Shown: one piece after another, positions 8,620 to 17,063 of the stretch
Numbering within the stretch: position 1 is the stretch's first letter
Layout of the letters: the number at the start of each line of letters is the position of its first letter
The notes under the pieces: generated by a model
Databases searched by the model: none
What the model saw: only the letters and a program-made list of their open reading frames with translations
Told to the model about the DNA's origin: nothing
Program-made: the position numbers and the translations under genes
Source of the DNA: an uncultured Lachnospiraceae bacterium
GTDB lineage: Bacteria > Bacillota > Clostridia > Lachnospirales > Lachnospiraceae
Direction of reading: 5' to 3'
Assembly (NCBI GenBank): GCA_949051815.1
Contig: CARQVR010000022.1
Coordinates: 1-47,170, forward strand
Length of the DNA: 47,170 nucleotides

Positions 8620-9450
8620 TTACACACAAGGAATACCCCCAAACGCGAGCAGCCATTTGGCCACGCCGTCCTCGTCATTGGACGCAATCACCCCTGTGGC
8701 GCATGCCTTTAACTCCGGCACCGCATTGGCCACGGCATAACATGCATCGGAAATTTCAAACATAGGAATATCATTTATGGCGTCCCCAAAGGACACCACC
8801 CTGTCACAATGCCATATCTCTTTTAATTTTTTGACCGCCTCCGCCTTGGATGCGTTTACCGGCATAATTTCCAGAAAATACTCAGGCCGGTAAAGCTCCT
8901 GCTGCAGCGTACAGCGATACCTTTCATCCCCCGAAAAAACTTCATACAGCGGAAGTAATTCCTCCCGGTCCGCAATACAGGTGAAATAAAAAATATCCCC
9001 CTGATACAGGTTGTCCTCATCTTTTAGCGGCCGGAATCTCCGGTCCCCTTTTCTGGCGTCCAGATACCTGCGAATGCCCGCATTCTCCCTGCCCGCCACA
9101 TAGGACACCCGCTCTGCTCCGTCCACATAGGCATAGACCAGGGGATTTGCCCCATTCTCCCGCAGAACACCGCTCACATAGTCCGCTTCCTCCTCCGTAA
9201 AGGACAACGAGGAAATCACCTCCCCCGTGGCAGGATGGATAACCAGCGCGCCGTTGTAGGCAATGACCGGTATGGTCGTTGACAATCCTTTTGCCACCAC
9301 GGAGGCGGACACGAGAGAACGAGCCGTTGCATAAGTAAACTGCATGCCCTTTACAACCAGCCCGTTAATTGTTTCCATACTAAATTGACTTATCCGGTCG
9401 TTACTGTTTAGCAGCGTACCGTCCAGATCTGTAACATAAAGTGTACTCAT
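8620..9450 (-). CDS. Cof-type HAD-IIB phosphatase
   Basis: 276 residues. Motif I is VTDLDGTLLNSND at the N-terminus, with the nucleophile Asp and the general acid two residues later. Motif II falls in IPVIAYNGALV; motif III/IV in VSFGDAINDIPMFEISDACYAVANA, split here by GDAIND. The large cap between motifs II and III is the C2B type of the Cof family, which dephosphorylates sugar phosphates and cofactor phosphates; the substrate cannot be told. ATG at 9450 fits family N-termini; an in-frame ATG at 9459 adds three residues, and neither has a strong ribosome site. Confidence 0.9.
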   Translation of the reverse strand: MSTLYVTDLDGTLLNSNDRISQFSMETINGLVVKGMQFTYATARSLVSASVVAKGLSTTIPVIAYNGALVIHPATGEVISSLSFTEEEADYVSGVLRENGANPLVYAYVDGAERVSYVAGRENAGIRRYLDARKGDRRFRPLKDEDNLYQGDIFYFTCIADREELLPLYEVFSGDERYRCTLQQELYRPEYFLEIMPVNASKAEAVKKLKEIWHCDRVVSFGDAINDIPMFEISDACYAVANAVPELKACATGVIASNDEDGVAKWLLAFGGIPCV

Positions 9451-9544
9451 ATGCCCCATCCATAGCAGCGCATTTTACTGCGGCCGCAGACTTCATGATA
9501 CGCCTGCACAAAGTCCCGCCTGACAAGCAGCGCATCTTCCGTCA

Positions 9545-10507
9545 CTACAGCTTTAACCTGGAAAGCAGATCTCCAAGGCTGGTGGAAACCGATTCCCCGG
9601 AGGTGTACTCCTGCGGTTCTCTTTCCTCTTCCACGTCCTCCATGACCTCTTCCAGCGCTTTCATGCTGAGACTGACTTTATTGTCGTTTGTATTTAAAAT
9701 TTTAACCCTGACTTTCTGTCCTTCCTTAAGAACCTCGCCCGGCTTCTTGATTCTTCTCTGGCTGATCTGGGAAATGTGCACAAGACCGCTGATGCCATTG
9801 CCGAGATTCACAAACGCACCGTAAGGCATCAGGCTTTCCACCACGCCCTCCATAACGGCGCCCGGCGCCATCATGGAAATCCGGTGTCTGCGCTCCTCCG
9901 CCTCCTTTTCGCGGGCCACCGCCTTGCCGGAGAGCACCACTTTATTTTTCTCCTGATCCACGGTGATCACCTTTACCTCAATTTCCCTGCCGACCCATGA
10001 CTCCACATCCTCCACATAGTCCGTGGAAAGCTGGGATGCCGGAATAAACGCTCTCATTCCCTCCAGAAAAGCCACCACGCCGCTCTTCACGCTCTCCTTG
10101 ATACGGACCTTCACGATGGTTTCCTGATCCAGCATCGCCTGCAGTTTATCCCATGCAAGGACATCGTTCGCCTCTTTCTTAGAGAGTTCGATATTGCCCT
10201 CCCCGTCATCCATCTTAATCACGGTCGCCTCGATCTCATCCCCCACGGCGATCTTGCCCGCCGCCAGAAAATCCGGATCGTTGCTCAGGTTTTCCGCCTT
10301 GATAATACCCTGCGCATAATATTTCAGATCGAGAATAACCTCCTCCTCGTTCACGTCGATCACCGTTCCCTTGATGATATCGCCCTCACTGATCTTCCGG
10401 AAAGATGCCTCCAGCTCTCTCTCATAGTCTTTCATGGTTTCCGTCGTCCCGATTTCCGCCTCTTCCGTATGCGTTACCGCAACGCCTTCCTTCACTTCCC
10501 TATCCAT
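9545..10507 (-). CDS. S1 RNA-binding domain protein (ribosomal protein S1-like)
   Basis: 320 residues from ATG at 10507; an upstream in-frame GTG overlaps the GGAGG site and is rejected. Three S1 (OB-fold) repeats are visible: about residues 33-105 (EGDIIKGTVIDVNEEEVILD), 118-190 (a degenerate middle repeat with RAFIPASQLS) and 205-275 (GAVMEGVVESLMPYGAFVNL, SGLVHISQIS). The third is the most canonical. Firmicutes S1 homologues of this size bind mRNA and are often annotated as 30S S1, although whether they act on the ribosome varies. The acidic tail ends in SLGDLLSRLKL. It follows an XRE-membrane gene after 33 bases. Confidence 0.9.
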   Translation of the reverse strand: MDREVKEGVAVTHTEEAEIGTTETMKDYERELEASFRKISEGDIIKGTVIDVNEEEVILDLKYYAQGIIKAENLSNDPDFLAAGKIAVGDEIEATVIKMDDGEGNIELSKKEANDVLAWDKLQAMLDQETIVKVRIKESVKSGVVAFLEGMRAFIPASQLSTDYVEDVESWVGREIEVKVITVDQEKNKVVLSGKAVAREKEAEERRHRISMMAPGAVMEGVVESLMPYGAFVNLGNGISGLVHISQISQRRIKKPGEVLKEGQKVRVKILNTNDNKVSLSMKALEEVMEDVEEEREPQEYTSGESVSTSLGDLLSRLKL

Positions 10508-10540
10508 CTTTTCATCCTCCACAATATGATTCTTCTATAA

Positions 10541-11278
10541 CTAAGCTTCCTCCTGCTCTACTCTGAAAAATCCAAGCGCCGCACCCGGAAGCAGGAAGAC
10601 ACCGCCGAACCGGTGGAATACGCTCACCCGCAAAAACAGATTTTGAAGCTGTCCGGGCATCAGATGCGGAACCGTCGAAGAATCAAAGCTGCCCTGCACT
10701 CTCATCATATGTTCCGACAGACACCAAAGATACGTTAACTCCACCGCCATCCATACCGCCAGAGCCGCAAACACCGACAGTATGACCGCTGTCACGCGAA
10801 ACACCATACGGGCAGTCTTTATCGTCCGCTCCGTCTTTCCCTCCCATATACGGATTTCCGCATAGGCCCGAACCGCTTCCACGGCTCCCCAGCCAAACAA
10901 TGCCTGACCAAACGGCTGCAGCACATAACGCAGAAGATAAAGCGGCGCTATCTGAAAATTCCTCCAACTGTACTGTCTGGCAAACGGCACCAGGATCTCA
11001 ACCGCCGCCAGCAGCACACAGGCCACAGCCATCACAACCACTGACCTGACTTTCTGTCGTTTTCTGTTCTCCTTCTTTTTCGGGCCGTAGATCAGATCGT
11101 TTACGTCCACCTCCAGCACCTTTGCCAGTTCCACTAAAAGCGCAATATTCGGCTCGCTTTTTCCATTTTCGTAATTGCTGATTGTCTGTCTGGTACAGAA
11201 CAGACGCTCCGCAAGTTCATCCTGCGTCAGATTCTTTTCTTTCCTGCACTTTTTAATATTCTTCCCTACCTCTGCCAT
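10541..11278 (-). CDS. XRE-family regulator with membrane domain
   Basis: 245 residues. Residues 1-65 form a Cro/CI helix-turn-helix (LTQDELAERLFCTRQTISNY and ENGKSEPNIALLVELAKVLE, then DVNDLIYG). A basic linker (KKKENRKRQK) leads to about four membrane segments between 78 and 240. Such fusions are frequent in Lachnospiraceae and probably sense the membrane or tether a repressor. GGAGGG lies 7 bases before the ATG. The gene ends just before the S1-like gene; whether the two share a transcript cannot be read from sequence. Confidence 0.85.
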   Translation of the reverse strand: MAEVGKNIKKCRKEKNLTQDELAERLFCTRQTISNYENGKSEPNIALLVELAKVLEVDVNDLIYGPKKKENRKRQKVRSVVVMAVACVLLAAVEILVPFARQYSWRNFQIAPLYLLRYVLQPFGQALFGWGAVEAVRAYAEIRIWEGKTERTIKTARMVFRVTAVILSVFAALAVWMAVELTYLWCLSEHMMRVQGSFDSSTVPHLMPGQLQNLFLRVSVFHRFGGVFLLPGAALGFFRVEQEEA

Positions 11279-11381
11279 GTCCGTTCCCTCCGTTCAGACT
11301 TCCTCCTTTTGTACTGTCTTACCCCGAACATAGCAGTTTCTCTATAAAAAGTCACGCAAAGAATCTTTGCCCTCCGGGCCG

Positions 11382-12722
11382 TTACTCAGCCGGGTCCTTT
11401 TTCGCAAAAATCCCGTCGATAAATTTCTTGATGTCTTCCTCCGGCATGGTCTTAAGCAGATACCCTCTGGGCTTTAGCGACATAACCTTTCTGACGCTCT
11501 CCGCGTCGCCCCTGCCCGTCAGAAAGACAACCGGAATATCCGCGATATCCTCATCGGAGCGGATCATTTCGAGCGTCTGCCTGCCGTCGCATACCGGCAT
11601 TTCATAATCGAGCAGAATCAGATCCGGCCTGTTGACCGTAATCTTCTTGATCGCCGCGATACTGGAATTGCTCTCCAGCATATCATAATCGTTCCCCAAA
11701 AGCCGGATGATATTGCTGCGCATAAAGTCGGAATCATCCACCACCAGAATCTGTTTCTTACGCATTTCCCCGTCCAGATACTTCTTGATCTGCCCCATGG
11801 CATTCTGCGCGTTTATGGGCGATACAATCTTTCCCTGCATAGAATCCGCGGTGGTCACGCTGAATGCAAGATATCCGGCTCCCGTATCAAACAAAAGACT
11901 GCAGGAAGGATGCACCCGCTCAAAAGAGTTTACAAGCTGTTCCTGCGTGAGCAGAGATTCGCCCTCCAGCTCAAACATCTGCATATCGGGGAAGCACTCC
12001 CTGATTTTCTCCAAAAGCTGTCTTGAAAGATAACGGGTGATATTTACAACCATATCGTCCACTTTCAGGTACTGGGTACCCATCAGCTCGCTAATCACTT
12101 TGAGAAGCAGCGTCTCCTCATAGGATATCACGGCCTCCCATTTTTCTTTCTTTTTCCCCTTATATACAAAGCGGCAGCAGATGACCTTTCCGATGTCTTC
12201 CCCGCCGTACTGCCTGCTGATGGCCTTCGCCTTCAACTGAAATACGTCTGAAATAAGCTGCACAATCGTCTGCTCCAGAGCATCAATCTCCTCCTCGTGG
12301 GGAAGATTCTTCCACTGGCTCATCTTCTTCCCGACAATTGCCAGATCTTCCGTCTGTGTGTGGGCAATCAGCCAGCCAATGCTGACACCGAGAAAATGGC
12401 GCATGGATTCCTCTGAGTAATTCGTCTCTGCCAGTTCCTCCTCCAGAGAAACCAGCGTATTATTCTGAAAATCGTCATGCAGGCGCTTATGTACCTCAAA
12501 CTCATCGTAATCAACGGACCTCATATAGGCCTCTTCATGCTGGAAGTGCTCAATGGTATGGTTCTTTAAAAACTTGATTCCCTCCTTGCACACCCACTCC
12601 CGTTTGTCTTCATTCTCGCTGAGTGACAACAGCTTGTTTAAGGTAGAAAAAAGCTGCTTATGCTCCTTGTCAATGAAGTCTACACCCAGCTCATACCTCT
12701 TGTTCCATACGATAGCCTTCAC
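11382..12722 (-). CDS. Hemerythrin - middle domain - response-regulator receiver fusion
   Basis: 446 residues from GTG (AGGAGG five bases upstream). Residues 1-135 are a bacteriohemerythrin with His21, His55, His59, Glu63, His78 and His82 matching the di-iron ligands, a fold that binds oxygen. Residues ~155-315 form an uncharacterised domain, weakly like the CheX/phosphatase group (VVNITRYLSRQLLEKIREC). Residues ~320-440 are a receiver: ILVVDDSDFMRS, phospho-acceptor Asp in LLDYEMPVCDG, VVFLTGRGD and the conserved Lys in YLLKTMPEED. There is no DNA-binding output. An oxygen-linked chemotaxis or signalling role is inference. Monocistronic. Confidence 0.88.
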   Translation of the reverse strand: MKAIVWNKRYELGVDFIDKEHKQLFSTLNKLLSLSENEDKREWVCKEGIKFLKNHTIEHFQHEEAYMRSVDYDEFEVHKRLHDDFQNNTLVSLEEELAETNYSEESMRHFLGVSIGWLIAHTQTEDLAIVGKKMSQWKNLPHEEEIDALEQTIVQLISDVFQLKAKAISRQYGGEDIGKVICCRFVYKGKKKEKWEAVISYEETLLLKVISELMGTQYLKVDDMVVNITRYLSRQLLEKIRECFPDMQMFELEGESLLTQEQLVNSFERVHPSCSLLFDTGAGYLAFSVTTADSMQGKIVSPINAQNAMGQIKKYLDGEMRKKQILVVDDSDFMRSNIIRLLGNDYDMLESNSSIAAIKKITVNRPDLILLDYEMPVCDGRQTLEMIRSDEDIADIPVVFLTGRGDAESVRKVMSLKPRGYLLKTMPEEDIKKFIDGIFAKKDPAE

Positions 12723-12983
12723 GTTATCCTCCTTCGCTCAGACGCTGCGGACGCCTTAGCCAAATCGATTTATTTTCTTGCCTCTCTGCAAGAATAGTGT
12801 TTCAACCATTATCGTATATTGTACACCAACTCAGACGTCTGTGCAAACATTTATCTGACCTGTTTTCCACAATTTTCTCCCTATCTTCTCCGATCCTTTT
12901 CCCTGTCACATCCCCCGGATTGGTTTTCCTTTTCTGCACGCGCAGGCGCTTTCTGAAACGAACCGCATCCTCGCAGATACAAA

Positions 12984-13017
12984 GCCCTCTGTATCGTTTT
13001 AACACAATACAGAGGGC
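12984..13017 (-). terminator. Stem-loop after prfA
   Basis: GCCCTCTGTAT at 12984-12994 pairs with ATACAGAGGGC at 13007-13017 around a 12-base loop. On the minus strand it lies about 43 bases after the prfA stop and is followed by TTTG, a short T run, so it is a moderate intrinsic terminator. Confidence 0.65.
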
Positions 13018-13059
13018 CTTCCTCAGTTTCGCCGCCTGAATCCCCGCGGATCAGGCAAT

Positions 13060-14136
13060 TCAATTCTCTCCCATCTTCACCAGTTTCGCCGCCTGATCCG
13101 CTGCGATGCACGCGTCCAGTATCTCCTGAATATCCCCGTTCATCACCTTGTCAAGCTTATAGATGGTCAGGTTGATGCGGTGGTCGGTGACACGTCCCTG
13201 CGGGAAATTGTAGGTTCTGATCTTCTCGGAACGGTCGCCCGTACCGATCTGGCTTCTGCGAAGCTCCGCCTCCGCGTCATGCCGCTGCTGCTGCTCGATG
13301 TCATAGAGCTTTGCCTTGAGCAGGGCGAACGCCTTCGCCTTGTTCTGAATCTGGGACTTCTCGGTCTGACTGTAAACCACGATGCCCGTGGGATAATGGG
13401 TCAGCCGCACCGCAGAATCCGTCGTATTGACGCACTGTCCGCCGTTACCGGACGCTCTCATCACATCAATCCGTATATCCTTGTCTTCAATCACAATGTC
13501 AATATCATCGTCCACCTCTGGCATCACCGCCACGCTGATGGTGGAAGTATGAATCCGCCCGCCGCTCTCCGTTTCCGGCACGCGCTGTACCCGATGGACG
13601 CCGCTCTCGTACTTCAAAACCGAGTATGCGCCCTGTCCGGTCACCATAAAGGTCACGCTCTTCATGCCGCCGATGCCGATTTCCTCCACCTCCATGGTCT
13701 CCACCTTCCAGCGGCGTCCCTCCGCGTAGTGCACATACATGCGGTAAATCTCCGCCGCAAAGAGAGCCGCCTCATCGCCGCCCGCCCCCGCGCGGATTTC
13801 CACAATCACGTTTTTATCATCGTTGGGATCCTTGGGCAGAAGAAGAATTTTCAGCTCGTGCTCCAGCTCCTCCACACGCTTCTTCCCCTCAGAAAGCTCC
13901 TCCTTTAACATTTCCCGCATATCCTCATCGGACTCCTCATCAAGCATGGTAAGGCTGTCCTCGATATTCTGATTGCATTTCTTATATTCCCTGTAAGCAT
14001 TTACCACCGGAGTCAGATCACTCTGCTCCTTCATCAGCGCACGGAACCGCTCCTGATTATCCGCCACCGTCGGCTCACTCAGCTCATTCATGATCTCCTC
14101 AAACTTCCTGAGCAGATCCTCCAGTTTATCAAACAT
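13060..14136 (-). CDS. prfA: Peptide chain release factor 1
   Basis: 358 residues from ATG at 14136, with GGAGG five bases before; an upstream TTG overlaps that site. RF1 recognises UAA and UAG and triggers peptide release. The GGQ loop is in RASGNGGQCVNTTDSAVR, the P-x-T codon-recognition tripeptide is PET in QRVPETESGGRIH, and GAGGDEAALFA is family-typical. The N-terminal ~100 residues form the coiled helical domain. Length is standard. It is the last gene of a block with DUF1385 and prmC, whose product methylates the GGQ glutamine, so substrate and modifier are neighbours. Confidence 0.97.
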   Translation of the reverse strand: MFDKLEDLLRKFEEIMNELSEPTVADNQERFRALMKEQSDLTPVVNAYREYKKCNQNIEDSLTMLDEESDEDMREMLKEELSEGKKRVEELEHELKILLLPKDPNDDKNVIVEIRAGAGGDEAALFAAEIYRMYVHYAEGRRWKVETMEVEEIGIGGMKSVTFMVTGQGAYSVLKYESGVHRVQRVPETESGGRIHTSTISVAVMPEVDDDIDIVIEDKDIRIDVMRASGNGGQCVNTTDSAVRLTHYPTGIVVYSQTEKSQIQNKAKAFALLKAKLYDIEQQQRHDAEAELRRSQIGTGDRSEKIRTYNFPQGRVTDHRINLTIYKLDKVMNGDIQEILDACIAADQAAKLVKMGEN

Positions 14137-14257
14137 AGCTACCTCCAACTGTAACCGGTTCTTCCCGATTCTCTGTTTTCCTCATTCTATCTTACCGTTC
14201 AACGCACTTTCTTTATTACAAAAACATGTGCTATTTTATTTTTTCATCCCCGCACAG

Positions 14258-15202
14258 CTAACCGAACCAGCTCCCGTACACCACCCGGTCGAGACCGGCG
14301 AAGTCTTTCACTACCGCAATCTCCCGAAAACCTGCCTCTTCCATAATCTTGCACACGTCCTCCGCCTGCTCACACCCGATCTCAAAAAACAACATACCGC
14401 CGCCGCTCAGATACTTCCCGGCGTCCTCCGCTATCCTGTGATAAAAGACAAGGCCGTCCGCCCCGCCGTCCAGCGCCATCACCGGCTCATGCTCACGCAC
14501 CTCCGGCATAAGCGTATCAATAACGCTTGTTTTTATATAAGGCGGGTTGGATACGATGATATCAAACTGCTCTTTGGGACCATTCACACTCTCATCCGGT
14601 CTCCCATCGTCCGCTGCTGCCCTCTCATCCGCCTGATTCTCCGCTGCAGTTACAAGCGCCCCGAAGAGATCTCCTTGCAGAAACCGCGCTTTTATCTCCG
14701 GCCGCGCCTCACGCAGTCTCTCATAATTTTTTCCTGCCAGCACAAGCGCTTTCTCTGACAGATCCACGCCGACGCCCACACAGTCGTTGGAGTAATGCAG
14801 GAGACTTAACAGAATACAGCCCGAACCGGTGCACAGATCCAGAATCCGCATCCCGTCGTGGAGCTGCTTCATCACTTCCTCCACCAGCACTTCCGTATCC
14901 TGCCTCGGCACGAGCACGTCGCTATTGACCAAAAAGGTCAATCCCATAAAGTCCTGCCCGCCCGTCAGATGCTGCAAAGGCACACGCGATGCCCGCCGCC
15001 CGATTAAACCGCTGTATCTGCCATATTCTTCCTCAGAAACATCAAGATCCCCATGCGCAAGCAGCGTATTTCTGTCCGTCCCGCACACAAACTCCAGAAG
15101 AATCCTCGCATCCAGCGCAGCCTCCTCTATTCCGGCTTTTCCAAGCTGTGCCGCACCTTCCCTATACACCTTGCCATACGTCAGGTTCCCGTTCATTCCC
15201 AT
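14258..15202 (-). CDS. prmC: Release-factor glutamine methyltransferase PrmC
   Basis: 314 residues. SAM-dependent enzyme that methylates the Gln of the GGQ motif in RF1/RF2. The SAM motif is ILDLCTGSGCILLSL and the substrate-binding motif is IIVSNPPYIKTSVI, followed by EPVMALDGGADGL. Between the Rossmann strands, residues ~195-225 contain an acidic, low-complexity insertion (ADERAAADDGRPDESVNG) that typical PrmC proteins lack. A GGGG stretch lies before the ATG at 15202; an ATG two codons on is also possible. It sits between DUF1385 and prfA in the classic Lachnospiraceae order. Confidence 0.95.
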   Translation of the reverse strand: MGMNGNLTYGKVYREGAAQLGKAGIEEAALDARILLEFVCGTDRNTLLAHGDLDVSEEEYGRYSGLIGRRASRVPLQHLTGGQDFMGLTFLVNSDVLVPRQDTEVLVEEVMKQLHDGMRILDLCTGSGCILLSLLHYSNDCVGVGVDLSEKALVLAGKNYERLREARPEIKARFLQGDLFGALVTAAENQADERAAADDGRPDESVNGPKEQFDIIVSNPPYIKTSVIDTLMPEVREHEPVMALDGGADGLVFYHRIAEDAGKYLSGGGMLFFEIGCEQAEDVCKIMEEAGFREIAVVKDFAGLDRVVYGSWFG

Positions 15203-15255
15203 ATCCCCATAAAATCAAATCACACCATCCGCCTCTTTCTCACCACACAACCAGC

Positions 15256-15454
15256 GCAGCGAAGCGCACGCGGACGCGTCTCATCCGCCAGCGCAGGCGG
15301 GGCATCATATCTTAAGGAGCCCCTTGAAAAGCGCCGGTACTTAGTGAGGTTTCTCACGAACTTAGTACCGCTGCGTTTTTCACGGAGCGGGAGCGCGGCG
15401 ACGAAGATATGACGCTCCGCCTGCGCGTCCGAATCGCCATCCCTGCTTCGCTGC
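15256..15454. repeat. Long imperfect palindrome between DUF1385 and prmC
   Basis: GCAGCGAAGC at 15256-15265 is repeated inverted at 15445-15454. Inner arms 15292-15314 and 15403-15425 match at 21 of 23 positions, and the centre carries GGTACTTAGTGAG opposing CTCACGAACTTAGTACC. The whole could fold as one ~199-base hairpin. It begins at the DUF1385 stop codon and lies upstream of prmC. No coding potential is convincing. It may be a dispersed palindromic element or an mRNA-processing/attenuation structure. Confidence 0.7.
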
Positions 15455-16425
15455 TACCCTTCCATCCAGCTCTCGTCCACTTCGTACCCGAATGTCTCTC
15501 TGATATATCCCTTCCAGTCAAAGACCGCCTCCACCGCGGCAATCGCCACTTCCACCATACGCTCATCCGGCTCTCTCGTGGTCATCCTCTGCAGCCACAT
15601 ACCCGGCGCGGAAATGATCCGCACAAGAATATTGTTGCTCTTTCCGGCAAGCCGTATGATCTCGTAAGAAATCCCTGCAATCACGGGTATTAACGCCACC
15701 CGGACCAGAATGCGGTAAGCCGGATTTTCCACACGGATAAAGAAAAACAGAATCACGCTGACAAACATGACAAACAGCAGAAAGCTGGTGCCGCAGCGCC
15801 TGTGCTGCCTGGAACAGCGCATCACTTCCTTCACGGTAAGGGGCGCCCCCTTCTCGATACAGTTGATGCATTTATGCTCCGCACCGTGGTACATATAGAC
15901 CCGCCTGATATCCTTCATCAGGGAAATTGCCAGCACATACCCCACGAAAATCACGATCCGCAGCGCGCCCTCCAAAATCGCCATAAAGGAAGCGCTTCTG
16001 ATATATTCCTCAAACAGCGACGTGACATAATAAGGCAGTATCATAAAAATGCCAATTGCCAGCGCCAGCGAGAACAACATCACGATCCCGCTGAATACCT
16101 TTTCCGCCTTATCCTTGAAAATCCTGTTAAAAACCTTATCAGCCGCCGTCTCCCCGGCCTCTTCATCCTCGTAGAAAGAGGCGGAGAAGTTCAGGCACCG
16201 CATCCCCAGAACAAGCGAATCAATGAATTGGAACACGCCTCTTATAAAGGGAATGTCCAGAAGCCTGCTGCCGTGAACCACACTGTTATAGTGCTCGACC
16301 TCCACTTCGATCCCGCCGTCCGGTTTTCTCACCGCCACCGCGTACTGCTCCTTATTTTTCATCATAATGCCTTCCAGAACCGCCTGACCGCCGATCCCGG
16401 AGTATCTTAATTTCTTTTTTGCCAT
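15454..16425 (-). CDS. DUF1385 membrane protein
   Basis: 323 residues. The start SGIGGQAVLEGIMMKNKE is the hallmark of DUF1385, found between rpmE and prmC/prfA in many Clostridia. Three to five membrane segments follow (about 105-130, 145-165, 215-240, 245-265), plus the conserved YHGAEHKCINCIEKG, with His and Cys residues that could bind a metal. A function has not been established. AAAGGCGG precedes the ATG. The stop codon coincides with the edge of the long palindrome, so the element entered exactly at the gene's end. Confidence 0.93.
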   Translation of the reverse strand: MAKKKLRYSGIGGQAVLEGIMMKNKEQYAVAVRKPDGGIEVEVEHYNSVVHGSRLLDIPFIRGVFQFIDSLVLGMRCLNFSASFYEDEEAGETAADKVFNRIFKDKAEKVFSGIVMLFSLALAIGIFMILPYYVTSLFEEYIRSASFMAILEGALRIVIFVGYVLAISLMKDIRRVYMYHGAEHKCINCIEKGAPLTVKEVMRCSRQHRRCGTSFLLFVMFVSVILFFFIRVENPAYRILVRVALIPVIAGISYEIIRLAGKSNNILVRIISAPGMWLQRMTTREPDERMVEVAIAAVEAVFDWKGYIRETFGYEVDESWMEG

Positions 16426-16601
16426 ATTATCCGCCTTTCAATCGGGCTAAGTACGCTTCCTGCACCGCCCGCTGCCTTAACAGCCCATTCCCTGTTACGG
16501 ACATACACAACCGGGCCAAGATCATTTTCTTCCTGCCCGCCACGCGGCCGGCATACTGTGAATCAGCAAATTTTCATATGCGGCCATACGCATAATATCA
16601 G

Positions 16602-16629
16602 AAAAGGTTGAGATATCCTCAACCTTTTT
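16602..16629 (-). terminator. Terminator after rpmE
   Basis: AAAAGGTTGAG at 16602-16612 pairs with CTCAACCTTTT at 16618-16628. On the minus strand the stem is followed by TTTTC, 13 bases after the rpmE stop. It separates rpmE from the DUF1385-prmC-prfA block. Confidence 0.85.
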
Positions 16630-16641
16630 CGTACCCTGCAT

Positions 16642-16848
16642 TTATTTGTTTTCCACACCGTATTTCCGATTGAACTTATCAATACGGCCGCGAGCCTGTG
16701 CCGTCTTCTGCTGTCCTGTGTAGAACGAATGGCACTTGGAGCAAACCTCCACGTGAATCTCGGGCTTGGTGGAACCTGTCACAAAAGTGTTGCCGCAGTT
16801 ACATGTTACCGTTGCCTGATAATACTCAGGATGGATTCCTTCTCTCAT
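16642..16848 (-). CDS. rpmE: 50S ribosomal protein L31 (zinc-binding type)
   Basis: 68 residues, full length. The start MREGIHPEYYQATVTCNCGN is typical. Cys16, Cys18, Cys36 and Cys39 (CxC and CxxC) make the zinc site of the C+ form, meaning that expression and zinc storage are not those of the YtiA-like zinc-free paralogue. The end RGRIDKFNRKYG is conserved in the family. The gene lies alone between rho and the DUF1385 block with its own terminator, as commonly seen in Clostridia. Confidence 0.97.
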   Translation of the reverse strand: MREGIHPEYYQATVTCNCGNTFVTGSTKPEIHVEVCSKCHSFYTGQQKTAQARGRIDKFNRKYGVENK

Positions 16849-17063
16849 CGCTATATCATACTCCTTTCTCAGCCTGCGTATTTACGCCCTGCGCGTAAAC
16901 CTGCCGTTGAAAGCATACGTTTCTTTCAACCTTACTTCAAGTTCTGCCGTGAACCGGACAGCCTTTCCCTATTCCTGATCTCTGTCCACAGCCACACAGC
17001 TTTTATATTCTAGCATAGGATTTTCGGGTATGCAAGCCCTTTTTCGCATTATTTACCTATTAT

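Noticed and set aside
13180..13908. 242-codon plus-strand frame
   Set aside because: Antisense to prfA, whose GGQ and other motifs are unambiguous.
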